64,000 nt of DNA from Ulota crispa (taxonomy: Eukaryota > Streptophyta > Bryopsida > Orthotrichales > Orthotrichaceae), in the NCBI GenBank assembly GCA_963920765.1, contig OY987249.1, forward strand, positions 15,934,817-15,998,816, written 5' to 3'. The position numbers and the translations under genes were made by a program. Shown here piece after piece: positions 45,396 to 57,427 of this stretch. The notes beneath the pieces are model-generated. The model did no database searches and had not been told where the DNA came from. It was given only the letters and a program-made list of their open reading frames with translations. Every line of letters starts with the position of its first letter. The first letter of the stretch is position 1.

Positions 45396-46323
45396 TAACC
45401 CCTAAATCCTTGGGGCCTTGATTTTGTCAAGAGACACTCAAAATTGCCATTTCTATTGTAAAAAGTAAAAAAATTTGAAAATTGATCTTTTTGCATATCT
45501 AATTGTAGGATCTTGTACTAGACTAGTATAAGAATGTGCACACAAAAATCCAAAAACTTTGACCGCACAGATTGCAAGATATCTGCATTCAAAGTGTAAA
45601 AAACAGATTTTTTGCACCTTGCTTGATTAGACTATTTGACTTTGAACTTTTTTAACTTAAAACTTTTGCACCACTAAATTTTGAAGTTTTTATTTTTTAG
45701 GTGAGAAATTGAGTTGAGAATCTCTGGAAAAAAATCAAAACAAAAAATACGTAATTTTCATTCTTAAAAAAAACATTAGGTAGAAGAAGGTATGAGATTG
45801 AACAAAAACTTAAATTGTTAATAACCTTGCAATGCAATTGAAACTCAATAATCCCAATAGTGAGATTGTTCTAGCAAGCAAACTTCACCCCTTCCAACAA
45901 TTTTTTTTGAAAAAATGTTAAACTTGCATTCAAAAATGAAGTTTATAAGTTATTTTTTCAAGAAGATGCTTGAATTGCCCAAAAAACAAGATTGTCCATA
46001 ACTTTCTCATAACTAGTCCAAATGGAATGGATCAAAGCTTCAGATGTATACAAAGCCATAACCTATGAGTAAAAAAATAAAAGTAAAAAAATTCAAGTTT
46101 TTGTAAATTTTTTTTGCTGCCGAAGTTGCATAAATTTTTGCTTATATGGGCATAACTTTTGCTTTTGGGCATTGATTGGAATAAAAATTATATTCCCCAA
46201 AAGCTAATTTGTTTTCCTATTTTCAAAAAAGTTTCAAAAAATCAAAACAAAAATTGAGGTTGTAAGTATCTGCCTGAAATCCCATTTGTCCCCCGAGGGG
46301 ACACTTAGGGATTTAGGGGTTAC
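45395..46323. mobile_element. TTAA-bounded element adjoining the piggyBac-like element
   Basis: The left end TTAACCCCTAAATCCTTGGGG and right end CCCCGAGGGGACACTTAGGGATTTAGGGGTTAC form an imperfect inverted repeat; 929 bp. The right part resembles family B ends (CCCATTTGTCCCCCGAGGGG). It ends one base before the TTAA that opens the piggyBac-like element. Confidence 0.7.
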
Positions 46324-49300
46324 CTTAACCCCTAAACGCCCCAGCGTGCCGCTATGGCCAATACTAGGGGTTTTCAAGGTATTCGGAGGGCTTCCAGAGA
46401 TTGAATTCTTCCAAGATTTTTTTGATGCTGTATCAGCGTGATTGTCTATCTGCTCGATCAATTTTCAGAGCATGGCGGTGATTTCTTGGCGTGGTGGAAT
46501 CAATTGTATGGCGTTTCAGGTATGGTATACGTATGGTGCGCGATTTGTGCAGCCCAGAGGAGCGCAGGGTCCCCTGGCAACGATGTGGCTTCAACACTAG
46601 CGGGAATGTGGGCTTTGTTGTCTTGACGGGGAGGACTTTTTTGTTGAAGTGAGTGGGTCGTCTTTTCTTTTTGTAATTCATTTGTAGATTGTCAAGTAGA
46701 GCAATTGCTCTTGCTGCAAAAGTAGTGGAGGTTAGGATTTGGGGCAAGATTTGCAATTCTGATTATAACTCAGACTAGTGGCTTCAATGCGGAGGAAGAT
46801 TGGCGCAGCCTTTTCTTTTTTTGGTTGCGAGTCTTAGTCACGAATTTCATGTCGTCATGAGTCCGCCAAAATTGCTAATTACTCTCCTAGAATTGCCGAC
46901 GACTATGCTGGAATTCCCAACGAGCCCACCAAAGGAGTTAGAGTTGGACGTTGCAATTTTGTATTATTGGGCAAGAGATTGCATTGTCATTGAATTCCAA
47001 AGGAGGCTAAATACTCGATTCATCTGTGCTAAGTGGAAGTGCCACCATTGACTCCCACCTCGTAGTACTCACGCAGCAGGCACCGCAAAAGCTTGCTGGC
47101 ACTAGTACCTTTTGAGGCGACACATTCAGGAAGTTTTTGGGTGGAAGGAGCGGCTTGAAGAAGGAGACCCCCCACACGGCTTCAGTGCTCCAGTGAATTT
47201 GTTGATCCGGCACAAGCATCTTCACTCGATGGGACGAATATGGGAGGAGTCTTGCAATGCAGCACGCAGTCAACAGGGAGTTCACTCCTCGTCCTCTCAG
47301 CCATCTGTGCAAAGGAGGCTGTTGGGAATTGTAGAACAACGTCAGCAAAATTCATTGACGGCTTTAGGCAGGAACCTTAGTCCACTTTGGCCATTAGAAG
47401 TTGCCAATGCAAAAGAAGCCGGTATGAAGACCTCGGTGTTAGCTATGTGCACAAATACAAATTTGTCTTAGAGTTTTATGGTGGGAGAGAATCGTGTTTC
47501 CGTCATGGGCCTCCTCCTTTGGCCTGGAAGCCAAAAAGACAATTGCCTCCCACTGTTGGGGTTAGCAAACACGCAAGTAAATCAGTAGGAGGGGCCCTAG
47601 GCCATGGTGGAAAGCGAAGCAGTGATGGATCCTAGAAGAGGTGAAGGCATTGGGGGGACGTGGGCCTTGTGCCATTGGGCTGCAGAGGAAGGGGTTCTGG
47701 TTGTCGGGGATCCCAATGTTCAAATTCAATTCCAACCACCAATTCAGGTATTGTTTTACCAAACATTGACATTGGATTACCGTTTCTAGGCACAAGAGGT
47801 CGGGGAGGGCGTGCCCGTCTTTGTGGTAAATGGAGCAGGGCTGGCCGGCGCGGTGCTGGCGAGAGCACGTCGTTGGGGCGGGGAGCTAGTTAGCCAAGAA
47901 ATGTGGCTCCTCTTGGATGGACCCCCCCTCAAATTTCATCGATCCCTAAGAGTCCCATTCAGCTACGTTCAACACTACGGTCAAGTATGAATCAAAGGCA
48001 AGTTCTTTCTGCTCTTTGGTTTCATTGGTCATGGTTGTTTAGAATGGAGAGTAGGTTGAATTATGGAGTTTGATGTTCTTGAGCAATGACAATGTGCCTC
48101 TTCTTCATGGTCTGGAAGTATGCTTTGCACTAACTAGTATGTCATTGAATTATGCAAGGACTTGAACAACAGAACAGAAATGCCTTCAAAAACTTGCAAC
48201 GACGGCTCTTATTCCAAAGAAGCACCAATTGATATCACAACAGTAGTAGAGCATGTGTTCTTCACGCCTCTTTAATCACCAATATGTGAAAGTCGAGGCC
48301 TGCTGCCATCCACGCTTGTTGCCAGTGCATACTTTCCAGGAGTGTGCCGCTACTCAATATTGGATTTCACTCCCGGCCTCTCCGAGCTAAAGAATGAAGT
48401 GGGTCGGAGAACATCAACGTATCGCCCATGGGAACACGCTTGTGGCAATGCCCAATGCCCATTTGCTAAAGAGGCCAAAGCTGCCATTTCAAAGGTTGCG
48501 AAGGAGGGCCGACCAATGCAATCAATCATTTGTTGGGAAGGTAAGCAGCAGGTTGATGCACAAGCTTGGCTTTGAAAGGTGCATGTGCTGGTGAAGTTAC
48601 TTACTATGGGTCAGGACGCCTCAGTCTGGGGAGATGACACAGATTTCAGTGGCGAGGTGTTGAATAGGTATTACCACCCTATTACGGGAGACCCCATGTT
48701 TAGCATAGAATTTCGAGGCTCCATTGGTGTACGCAAGCATTGGGTGAGCGACACGTAGTTCAACAGAGTGGACAATGGCGACCTTCCCACCCAACATACT
48801 TTATTTTACAGGGAGTGCTCAAATGGTCTAGGTATGGGAGGACCCTCTGCACTTTTGGCCATGCATGATGTTTCTGCAAGTGACAAATCACTATCATATC
48901 CTAGCGATGTGGATTGGCAAGGTGAGTTCCAGGACTTTAGCAACTCTAGCAACGAGTGAGTACCGTTGTCACCGATAAGCACCTTCCACGAGATGCCAAT
49001 GTCCGAGCTGGGGTTGTATAGAGATGAAGAAAATACCTCATCATGGACATTTGAGGAGAAGTGGGGTGACGATTAGTGGCAGGAGCCGCTTTTTGAACTA
49101 TCTGGAGATCGTGAATTCCGCAGACCGATCCCCGGAACGACGAGGACTCCGGATGGCACCTACGAAACCGATGGATTACTTCATCAAGTATTGGCCTTGT
49201 GAAACTCTGGGATAGATTGTCAGGGAAACTAATAGGTAATCCTTCTACTTTCCTTTTTTTGGGTACTTTTTGGGTTCTCATCAATTAGATTGTAGGCTTT

Positions 49301-51757
49301 CTATACATTTTTCTGTGGATATTCTACTTGATCGTGGAGAAGGTCTTCCCTTTTTTCCAAGTACCAGCTTGTTGTTGAATCTTGAGTGTTGATTTCACAT
49401 CAACCAAAGCGTACTTTATGGTGGTTGCTTTAGTGTTCTGCAAAAATGGGATGTATAAAGTGTAGAAGTAGTTGTTTGTCAAGCAATTTGGTTTTCAAAG
49501 TATTTATGTGAAGCTCATACCATGACAAGTGAGTTCAAATTTGTTAGTACATTGTGGGTGGGAAATGCTGAATGGTGCGTCATGGTAGGCGCCAAGGATT
49601 TTGTACCTCACTGGCGTAGGTCAGGTTCTATTATCCATGGACAGTACCATGTATAGGGGTTGATCAAATATCCTCAAGGTAGAAGCCGTTGCACCCAAGG
49701 CTTGGATTGAGTTCTCCCATTTTTATCTTTATGCTTTCATCAAAGTTTCATCTCTGGAATAACCTGGCCAAGTTTAGAATGTCAATGTAAAGCTATGGTC
49801 TGACCAATGTCTGGGAAGGGCCTTGGTTGTCTTCCTTGTCTTGTCTATCACTAGATAGTATGTTCTTGATTATCAAGTCCCATTACTGCTCTCTATATGG
49901 ATAAGCAGCTTTTTTTGAAGGAGAGGATGTAAGGATTGTTGGTGCTTGGCCATTTTCAAACTTGGGTTGCACTTGGTTTGTCGTCTTGAATTTGCCATGT
50001 GAGTGGTGGGTGTTGCAATGGCTGGGTAATTTTTTTCCTTTTTGGGTTAGCATGGGGCACTGCTTTTCTAATCTTTGTGCATTCCCATGTGGACCATGTT
50101 TGGCAGGTATGTGAGCCAAGTTAGCCACAAACACCCTCACCTCACAAAGAGATGGCGTGATTGGGTCAATGTGACAGAGGAAGAGATATTGTGTTGGTTT
50201 GGAGTTTTTATTCTGATGGAGTTGAAGGTGTTACCTCACAAGCGATTATACTGGGATATAAGACCATTTTAAAATTGCCCCATCATAACATCTATTATGA
50301 CTAGGAACAGGTTTGAAGCAATTGTGAGATATGTTCATCTAGTGAACAAGAAAAACTTAGTATCAAACGTTCATGACCTGCAGTACGATAGGATTGGAAA
50401 GGTGTGCCACATCTTTTGGGATTTTGCTTGGATTAGGTAGTCATTGTATAACAACAAAGCTATTTGTACAGTTGACAAGATCATGGTCTCCTACAAAGGG
50501 AGATACCGCGGCATTAGGCAGTACATGAGAGCAAAGCTAGTACGCTTTGGAATCAAGATATGGGCGCTAGCATCCAGTCAGTCTAGGTATAGTTGGCCAA
50601 AAACTTTTCAAATATTTCCTTTTCTAATTCTAGTTTCAGGTCCATGAATTGCTATGAGTAAATGTTTCAATTCTCATAAGAACATCTCTTGTACTCTTTT
50701 CAAAGGGTATATGAGACATTGTCACATACAATATTTGAAACTAGTTTGAGTGGTAATGTCTTTTTCTTTGAATATGCAGGTATGTCTCCAATGTGCATGT
50801 GTACTTGGATACTGGTAGTGAATGCAAACACTAGTAGAAAATTCAACACAAAATCAACAGAATTTCAACCGAAAACTATTGATTTATTCTGTGGATTTGG
50901 TCAAGTTGATTTGGTTACTTTTATGTTGATTTCTATTGATTTTTTGTTGATTATTTATTGTTTTCTGTTAATTTTCTGTTGATTTTCTATTACTTTTCAC
51001 GTGTTTTATGTTGTCCAATTCTTTTTTTTTCTTTCAATTTTTCAATTCTTTTTTCATAGAATTTTATTTTATTTTGTAAGGGCCGAGCAATTGTCCACGG
51101 CCTTGGGCAGCTGCCCAACGGTATGGGCAGCTGCTCGCACAATCGGATAGGGCTGCCGACAGTGGGGTTTGAACCTCCCACCTCCGAGCTCACACTCCAC
51201 AACTCTTCCACATTACTCACAACCACTAGAGCACGTGCACCCACACATGTGCACAATAGAACCATGATTCTATTCGTACATTAAATGTTCATGTTTTTAG
51301 TAAGCCAGTAGACTTTGGAGGCTATTTTGGCCCATTAAAGGATTTTTTTTCAAAAAATTTAGAACTAAGAAAAGTTGGTAAATGTATTTTACTTTCACCT
51401 CCAACAATTTTTTTTTGGATTTCAATCTTTTTATCAAAAGTTCTGAGCTAAAATTAGAGAAGGTGTTTAGAAATTTAAAAAAAATTGTTTATTTCCATCC
51501 TTTTGATTTTGTTTATAAATTTTTATTGGAATTCACAAATCTCATAAGGATTGTTGCAGGCAAAGGTTGGGTTTATCAATAATTATTATTTAGTGCTAGT
51601 TTCTATGTAAAAAGAACCTTATTTTGTTAAAATAGCCTCCATAGTTTGATAGCTTTAAATAACATGAAATCGTGAAAAGTTATGGAATTAAAACCTTGCA
51701 ATTATATAATCAAAATTCTATAGACTTTTGAATAGTTTTGGATAGTTTTTAAAGGCA

Positions 51758-52160
51758 TTAATATGTGAACCACACCCTTTGAACTACTGTACCACACCTC
51801 TAGGGTAAATTTTAGATTTCTACTATCAAAAATTTGAGTCTGAGAATTTTGAATTCAAATTTGGACTTAGAGACCATGATATTGTCTAAGACCATTAAAA
51901 AGTTGCAATTCAACAACACCCAATGAAAAGGCTTATCTTTTTTTACAAACAAAAGTAAAATTAACAATTTTCTCCCTAACTAAACTTTTTCATTGGGTGT
52001 TGTTGAACTACAACTCTTTTTATGGTTCTAGACAACACCATGGTCTCTAAGTCCAAATCTGAGTTCAAAATTTTCCAATTCAGCTTTTTGATGGTAGAAA
52101 TCTAAAATTTACCCCGTGGTGTGGTATAGTACTTGGAAGGGTGTGGTACACATATCAATT
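51758..52160. repeat. Foldback element within the CACTA-type insertion
   Basis: Arms of about 170 bp are imperfect reverse complements: GTGTTGTTGAACTACAACTC pairs with a GTTGCAATTCAACAACACCC stretch; GGTAAATTTTAGATTTCTAC pairs with GTAGAAATCTAAAATTTACC. The arms resemble the inner parts of the 10.5-11.6 kb palindrome (TAGAGACCNTGATNTTGTCTA, CAGCTTTTTGATGGTAGAAAT). Confidence 0.8.
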
Positions 52161-52225
52161 CCCATCTTTTAAAGCTTGTAAAATATTTTATAAGATTGTT
52201 TTTTTTAATTCATTTGGTTGGTAAT

Positions 52226-52690
52226 AGAAGGAAAAATACTAAAAATACCCTTTAAGTCTTTCAAAATATCAAGTTTACGCCAAAAATATTTGAAATATAA
52301 AAAATATTCCTTATTTTTTGTAGGAATGTCAATTATACTCCTATTATTTTGGAAAAATAATAAAAAAACTCTTCTATTTTGAAATGTTAAATATATCTTT
52401 GTGTTATTTGAAATGTAAAAATCACCTTTGGTTTCTTGTAAGAATTTGCATTAAACTATATACTTGGTTATCACATAACACAAAGATATAAATAATTTAA
52501 AATAGTTGAGGAGCATTTTTAATATTTTCTCAATATATTAGAAGCATTGTTGATATTTGTACAAAAAGGAAAGATATTTCTAGTACTTTTAATCCTTGAA
52601 GGACATATATGATTTTTTCAAAGAATTGAGGAGCATCTTTTATATTTGTTTGCAAAGAAATTTTGGTATTTAAAACAACAAAATGTTGTA
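52226..52690. repeat. Degenerate relative of the 57.4-kb foldback
   Basis: Contains GGAAAAATACTAAAAATACCC, TTTCAAAATATCAAG, GTAGGAATGTCAATTATACTCC and, inverted, GAATTGAGGAGCATCTTTTATATTTG. These are the repeating phrases of 57428-58135. No clear borders. Confidence 0.5.
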
Positions 52691-53091
52691 CTTTTTATAT
52701 AAAATTTTGTTGAATTAGTGAAGTTGTGTCCAAAAGTATACAGATCAACAGAAAACGGTTGATTTTTTTGTTATTATGGTCATGTTTTTACTTGACTTTA
52801 AAGGCTGCTAATTTTAAATCTAACCAAATTGTGAAAAGTAAAGAAAATAAAACCAATCAATGTACACTCAAACTTCTAAAAGATTCTATTTTTTTTTAAA
52901 ACTTCTTTTATTTTTTAAAACTTCAAAACATTTTAATGAGGTCCAAAAAGATTCTAGAAAGATTTCAAAAATAAACCTAAACTATTGTAATAGTTTTTTT
53001 ATTAAAAATATTTTAAAGTATTTTGATGAATTACAAAAAGATTCCTAAAGGACTCTAATTCAGTCTAAGAGATTCTATTCCTATAAATATT

Positions 53092-53810
53092 TTGAAGTAC
53101 TTTAACAAATTTCATAAAGATTTTAAAAAGATTCTCAAAGATTCCAAAAAGGTTCTTGAAAATTCTCAAAGATTCTCAAAGATTTTTAAAATTCCCAAAA
53201 AGATTCCCAAAAGATTCTCAAAAGATTCCCAAAGATTCCCAAAGATTCTCAAAGCTTCTCAAAGCTTCCAAGAAGATTTCAAGATTATTCTTAAAGATTT
53301 TCAAAAATTCTCAAAAAATTTCAAAATTCCTAGAACATTTCCAAAGATTCTCCAATATTCCTAAAAGATTCTCAAAGATTCTCAAGAAGATTCTCAAAGA
53401 TTCCAAGAAGATTCTCAAACATTCTCAAAGATTCCAAATAAACTTGAAAAGATTTCCAAAGATTTCCAAAGATTCTCAAAGATTCCTAAAAGATTCTCAA
53501 AGATTCTCAATTGTCCTCAAACATTCTCAAAGATTCCAAAAAAACTTAAAAAGATTTCCAAAGATTTCCAAAGATTCTCAAAGATTCCTAAAAGATTCTC
53601 AAAGATTCTCAAAGATTCGTAATTGTCCTCAAACATTCTCAAAGATTCCAAAAAAACTTGAAAAGATTCCCAAAGATTTCCAAAGATTCTCAAAGATTCT
53701 AAAATCTTGAGAAGATTCTTAAATATTCTTAAAAATCTTGAAAAGATTCTCAATGATTCCCAAAAGATTCTTAAAGATTCTTAAAGATTCACAAAAAATT
53801 CCCAAAAGAT
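53092..53810. repeat. Tandem array of AAAGATTCTCAAAGATTCC-type units
   Basis: About 700 bp of imperfect 9-10-bp units (AAAGATTCTC, AAAGATTCC), with a higher-order repeat of about 110-120 bp that includes AATTGTCCTCAAACATTCTC. Open frames reading KDSQRFSK and LRIFENL on the two strands are products of the repeat, not genes. Confidence 0.93.
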
Positions 53811-54789
53811 TCCAAAATTTCTGTTGATTTAGATAATGGTGTCCAAATCAACAGAACATATTTAGTTTTTTACAGAATTTTGTTAAATTAGTCAATTAGC
53901 GTGGGCAAGTGCCCAAATCAACAAGAAATTGTTGGTTTTCTGTTGTTTTGAACGGAGTTTTCTACTAGTGGAGGTGGAGGCATTGGTGGGTGAAGATGTC
54001 GTGTTGCAGGCCATGCATGGCTTAGAAGGACGCGGGCACACAATTGTCATAGACAATTTTTTCACAGGAGTGAAGTTATTCATGAGATTGCTTGACAGAG
54101 GCTTTTATGCTACTAGAACAGTGAAGAAGGGTTCTACGGGATTCCCTTCATCGTTAGCCGGATTTCCCAAGATCAACCTTTTGTAAAGAGGTACTGTGAT
54201 TATTAAAATGCACAGATCTAGGGCCATTTCAACTATCTGCTAGATTGATTCTAAACTTGTTTGGTTGTTGAGCACTGCTACTAATCTGATTGAGGAGGGT
54301 GCTGTGATTGGACGATGGATCAGGCACGACAGGGTGAATTTTCCAACTAGTCCCATCTTGTTGGAGTATCAGTGCAATATGCACGGGATAGATGTAGTGG
54401 ATCAGCACTGGGGAAACTACACAAAGCAGTTGCAGTCCCACAAATGGTGGTCCACGTCTTCATGTTTGTTATCAATTCATCTTACTTGAATGTTTATGTT
54501 CTGTATTGGGAGGATGCGGTGCGTGTTGGGTTACAGGTGCAGCCTAGACAAGGTTGGCATTACGACTTGGCCATGGCACTTGTCTGGCCGCACTTGCAGG
54601 CTGGCACTGTGCGGGGTCCCCACCGTACTTTGACAAGGCCGGGGTTCCATCGCATAGAGGGCCATCCCACCCGGAGGCGCGCATGTGTGGTTTGTAGAAG
54701 ACGCACTCGTTGTTTCTGTGGGATTGCAGCTGCGCTTTTATGTGCGACGGACGGTGCTACATACTAGTGCATACACAACTTGCCTTTGT

Positions 54790-56900
54790 TGCGCATGGTT
54801 GACATTGAGTGGGAGGGAGCAGCAGTTGCAACAACGTGGAAGTATTGCCCAAGGAACTAGTGGACCAACTCTAAGGAATGCAATAGCGGAGAGGCTACAG
54901 GTGCAGTTCCATTGAGGAACTAGTTGTATTGCCAACGGTTGTGTTGTAGAATTAAGAGGTTGTTTATTAGAGAATTTGGAAGCGGCGTAGTACTTGCTTA
55001 TGTTGTCTGAAACTAGGTCAGCGGGCTTCATTTTGTTGAGAAGAATGTGCAAATCACTTATTGACTTGGCATTTGTCAAAATTCTTCTTTTTATGAGAAT
55101 GCCGATATCTCTTTGCATAAGCACACTTTTCAATTTTTGTTGAATGTGCATGTTTCCCCCTTGGGTCAGGAGTTCTTGGTTGAAACTGCAGGTGGGTGAC
55201 GTTAGAAATGGATTTTTTTTTCAGCCCCACATTCCCTTCCACCCTGGTTGTTGTTGCTTCATGTTGCATTTGAGGTGCAATTCACTAAAGTTTCATTGTA
55301 AGGTAGGCATTTGTAAACTGCTATGGCAAAGAAGACAATATGTTTAGGGCCATTCTTCCAATGTGATAGAAGACATTATGGTCGTAATGTTTGTTGTTGC
55401 AATTGTCTTGTTCTTGGTGAACCGGGAAACGGAGTTCCACCATAACAAGCCCATTAGTTTGAGCGTGAGTCTGCCCCCATGGGATTTCCGTTCTCACTAA
55501 GGTCACTTTCATTTGTCTAAATGCAACGTGCACATTCCATGTAATTGCTGTAACCTTGCAGTCATAGTAATCAACTCAGGAAATCAACTTCTCCATAACC
55601 TGGGAAACCCCCCCCCTTTTGCCCTTGGGACACTGCAAAGTCACCCCTCAAAACTCAACGGTCAATTCAATATGTTTCAAGACAATTAGCCATTTCCCGC
55701 TTGTCATCATCAACATGGCTGAATGTGAGAACAATGGGGTGTGGATGAATGTGAGAACGATGGGGTGTGGAGAGTGCGTAAGTGCAACAATTCTAAGATT
55801 CATAAAGATTTCATGCAAGTATCGAATGAACATGCGATGCAACACAGTACTGAACCACAACTTGGACATTCGGCTCCTAGATTGGAAAACAATATCGACA
55901 TAGACGCCCACAGGTTTAGGCCGTTCTTTGTAAATCGTCAAGGATTAAGAAGTTTTGCATCAACGGACCCCAAAGGAACCCGTAAACCAGCTACAACGAT
56001 GGTGTGCATAGTTGTTGCATTGATGAACAAGTGAGTGGAAAGCGGTACATCTACTGATTGCCAAACCGCGGTGGGGTAACTAAATGAACTCCAATGGAGT
56101 ATGAGCTTCAATTGTAGCATTCTGCTGTGTGTACAATGTAGAGCTCCCCGTGCTTATGAATTGAAATGCAAAATTGTCGCTGGCACCCCAACCCAAGCAC
56201 CGCAAACATTCTGCGGTGAAAGACTAACATTCCCCTCTGCCGCTATTGCGAGCCACAACTGCCATCGTTGTTTAGTTCATCTTCATTTGCTTGGGTCACT
56301 TCTGAAGCCAATAGATACTGAATCTAGCTCAACTTGCGCAGTCATGTGCCATTTACACTAAATCAAAAGTGTGCAGAGGATGAAAGGAGAGATCAATCGG
56401 GTGGCGTTGAGCATTGATCTCAAAGCACACCCTGTCCCAAACATTTTAGAACATGAGTTGATGCAACAGAAAATAGTCAACCTTGTGAACGAGCTTCCCT
56501 TGCGCCAATGAAACCGTTACCACGGAATTATTGAAAGCATATACCGTGAGTGATCCCGTATTGCCCAACTGCTTCCCACCATCAAAAGTGTGCGCTAGAG
56601 TAAGCTAGCCATGCTTCCCGCCAGCCACTTCATGAAGCTAGCACCCAGCGTAGGACGTATCAAAGCTAGAAATGTACACCCTGTCGAGTCACCCGGTGCG
56701 CAGATACATCCGTAGTTTTTCAATTCTAAACATTGATCCTTTCCTCCGAAATTGCAATCGCATCGCGACAGGAATCCAAGTACATTGGCCAGAACAAATT
56801 TTGCGATAAACAACTCGCTAGAGCTAGCAGTTGCCGTATCAAACTATATAAGTGATATACGGTCCCAGAACAACGGACCCTTGTAGGTGTTAGGGATTAA
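54790..56900. other. 3' part of the piggyBac-like element, no recognised gene
   Basis: Open frames of 70-137 codons occur on both strands but none is recognisable. A duplication of GTGAGAACAATGGGGTGTGGA / GTGAGAACGATGGGGTGTGGA lies at 55727-55775. Confidence 0.4.
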
Positions 56901-57427
56901 TAGAAAATATTATGAGGAAAGTTGAAGAGGTGTCTTACTTGAAAAGTTAGCCAATGCTACATGAAGAGAGCTTATTGCAATGTAACCACTTGTTTAATAT
57001 ATATTACCTTCTATACTATAAAGAATCAAGTGTTTGTTTGTCACCAAAAATTTGAAAAGAGAGGGGGGAGAGAGGAAAAGGGAGGGTGAGAAGCTACAAA
57101 GAGAAAGAAAATAAGTAAGTATGAGATGTTGAGGTCGCTAGTGAAAATAAAACCAAGGATAGTGCACAAACCCTCATCCCTTGAGGATCAAATGATAGCA
57201 CAAAATGAGTTGTCTTAGATCTTGATGGTGAAATGCATGTTTTAGAGACATTTAAGATTTTGAAATGCTTTTAGTACCTATTCCTACTTGATATGGTTTG
57301 ACGTTTTAATACAATATAGAGGGCACTATGGCAAGTCATATATTTGGTGCAAGTTATGTTTTATATGGGCAAGGTAGGATCATCCAAAGTGGAGAGCACA
57401 GCTAAAAGCAAGCCCTGATTATTTCAA

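Larger units (their letters stand above)
50829..53970. mobile_element. 3.1-kb element with CACTA-type ends inside a transposase exon
   Basis: The left end CACTAGTAGAAAATTC and right end GAGTTTTCTACTAGTG are terminal inverted repeats of the CACTA (En/Spm) type. Subterminal regions on both sides hold repeated ATCAACAGAA / TCTGTTGATTT motifs, as in CACTA elements. The adjoining triplets are AAA and GAG, so the usual 3-bp duplication is not visible. Taking it out in frame joins SECK to EVEALVGED of the transposase. No transposase of its own: the interior is a foldback element, AT-rich sequence and a short-unit tandem array, so it is non-autonomous. Confidence 0.85.
48606..54780 (+). pseudogene. 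piggyBac-type transposase, interrupted and decayed
   Basis: Readable exons: 48606-49235, 50107-50586, 50780-50828 plus 53971-about 54780. The first encodes an acidic N-terminus and ends in VRETNR. The second opens YVSQVSHKHPHLTKRW and carries TEEEILCWFGVFILMEL and the first catalytic Asp in TVDKIMVSYKGR. After the third junction and the insertion come the second Asp (TIVIDNFFTG), GFYATRTVKKGSTGFP, VWLLSTATN, and the third Asp with KWW (GIDVVDQHWGNYTKQLQSHK). A Cys-rich C-terminus (ACVVC, then in a shifted frame CSCAFMCDGRCY) matches the family's zinc-binding tail. Introns join in phase 2, completing AGG codons. Decay: in-frame stops at 48756, 48958, 49072 and others, a frameshift near 49170, stops in exon 2, and the 3.1-kb insertion. 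Confidence 0.85.
46325..56900 (+). mobile_element. Decayed piggyBac-like element
   Basis: Opens TTAACCCCTAAACGCCCC and, by my best reading, closes GGTGTTAGGGATTAA; the terminal match is imperfect, so the right border is inference. It contains the transposase pseudogene (48606-54780) and, inside that, a 3.1-kb insertion at 50829-53970. Without the insertion it would be about 7.4 kb. The left end resembles the TTAA-bounded MITEs of this window, so an element of this kind could have mobilised them. The stretch 46800-48590 has several open frames (one with ACGNAQCPFAKEAKAAISKV) that I cannot assign. Confidence 0.6.

Noticed and set aside
46433..47870. Multiple 75-119-codon frames on both strands upstream of the transposase
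   Set aside because: No recognisable domain and mutually overlapping; treated as unassigned 5' part of the piggyBac-like element.
50990..51265. 91-codon minus-strand frame (CTCVGARALVVVSNVEELWSV)
   Set aside because: Lies within the CACTA-type element's subterminal region with no homologue I know; likely chance.
53156..53753. 184-codon and 78-codon frames with KDSQRF / LRIFENL repeats
   Set aside because: Products of the AAAGATTCTC tandem array inside the CACTA-type element.
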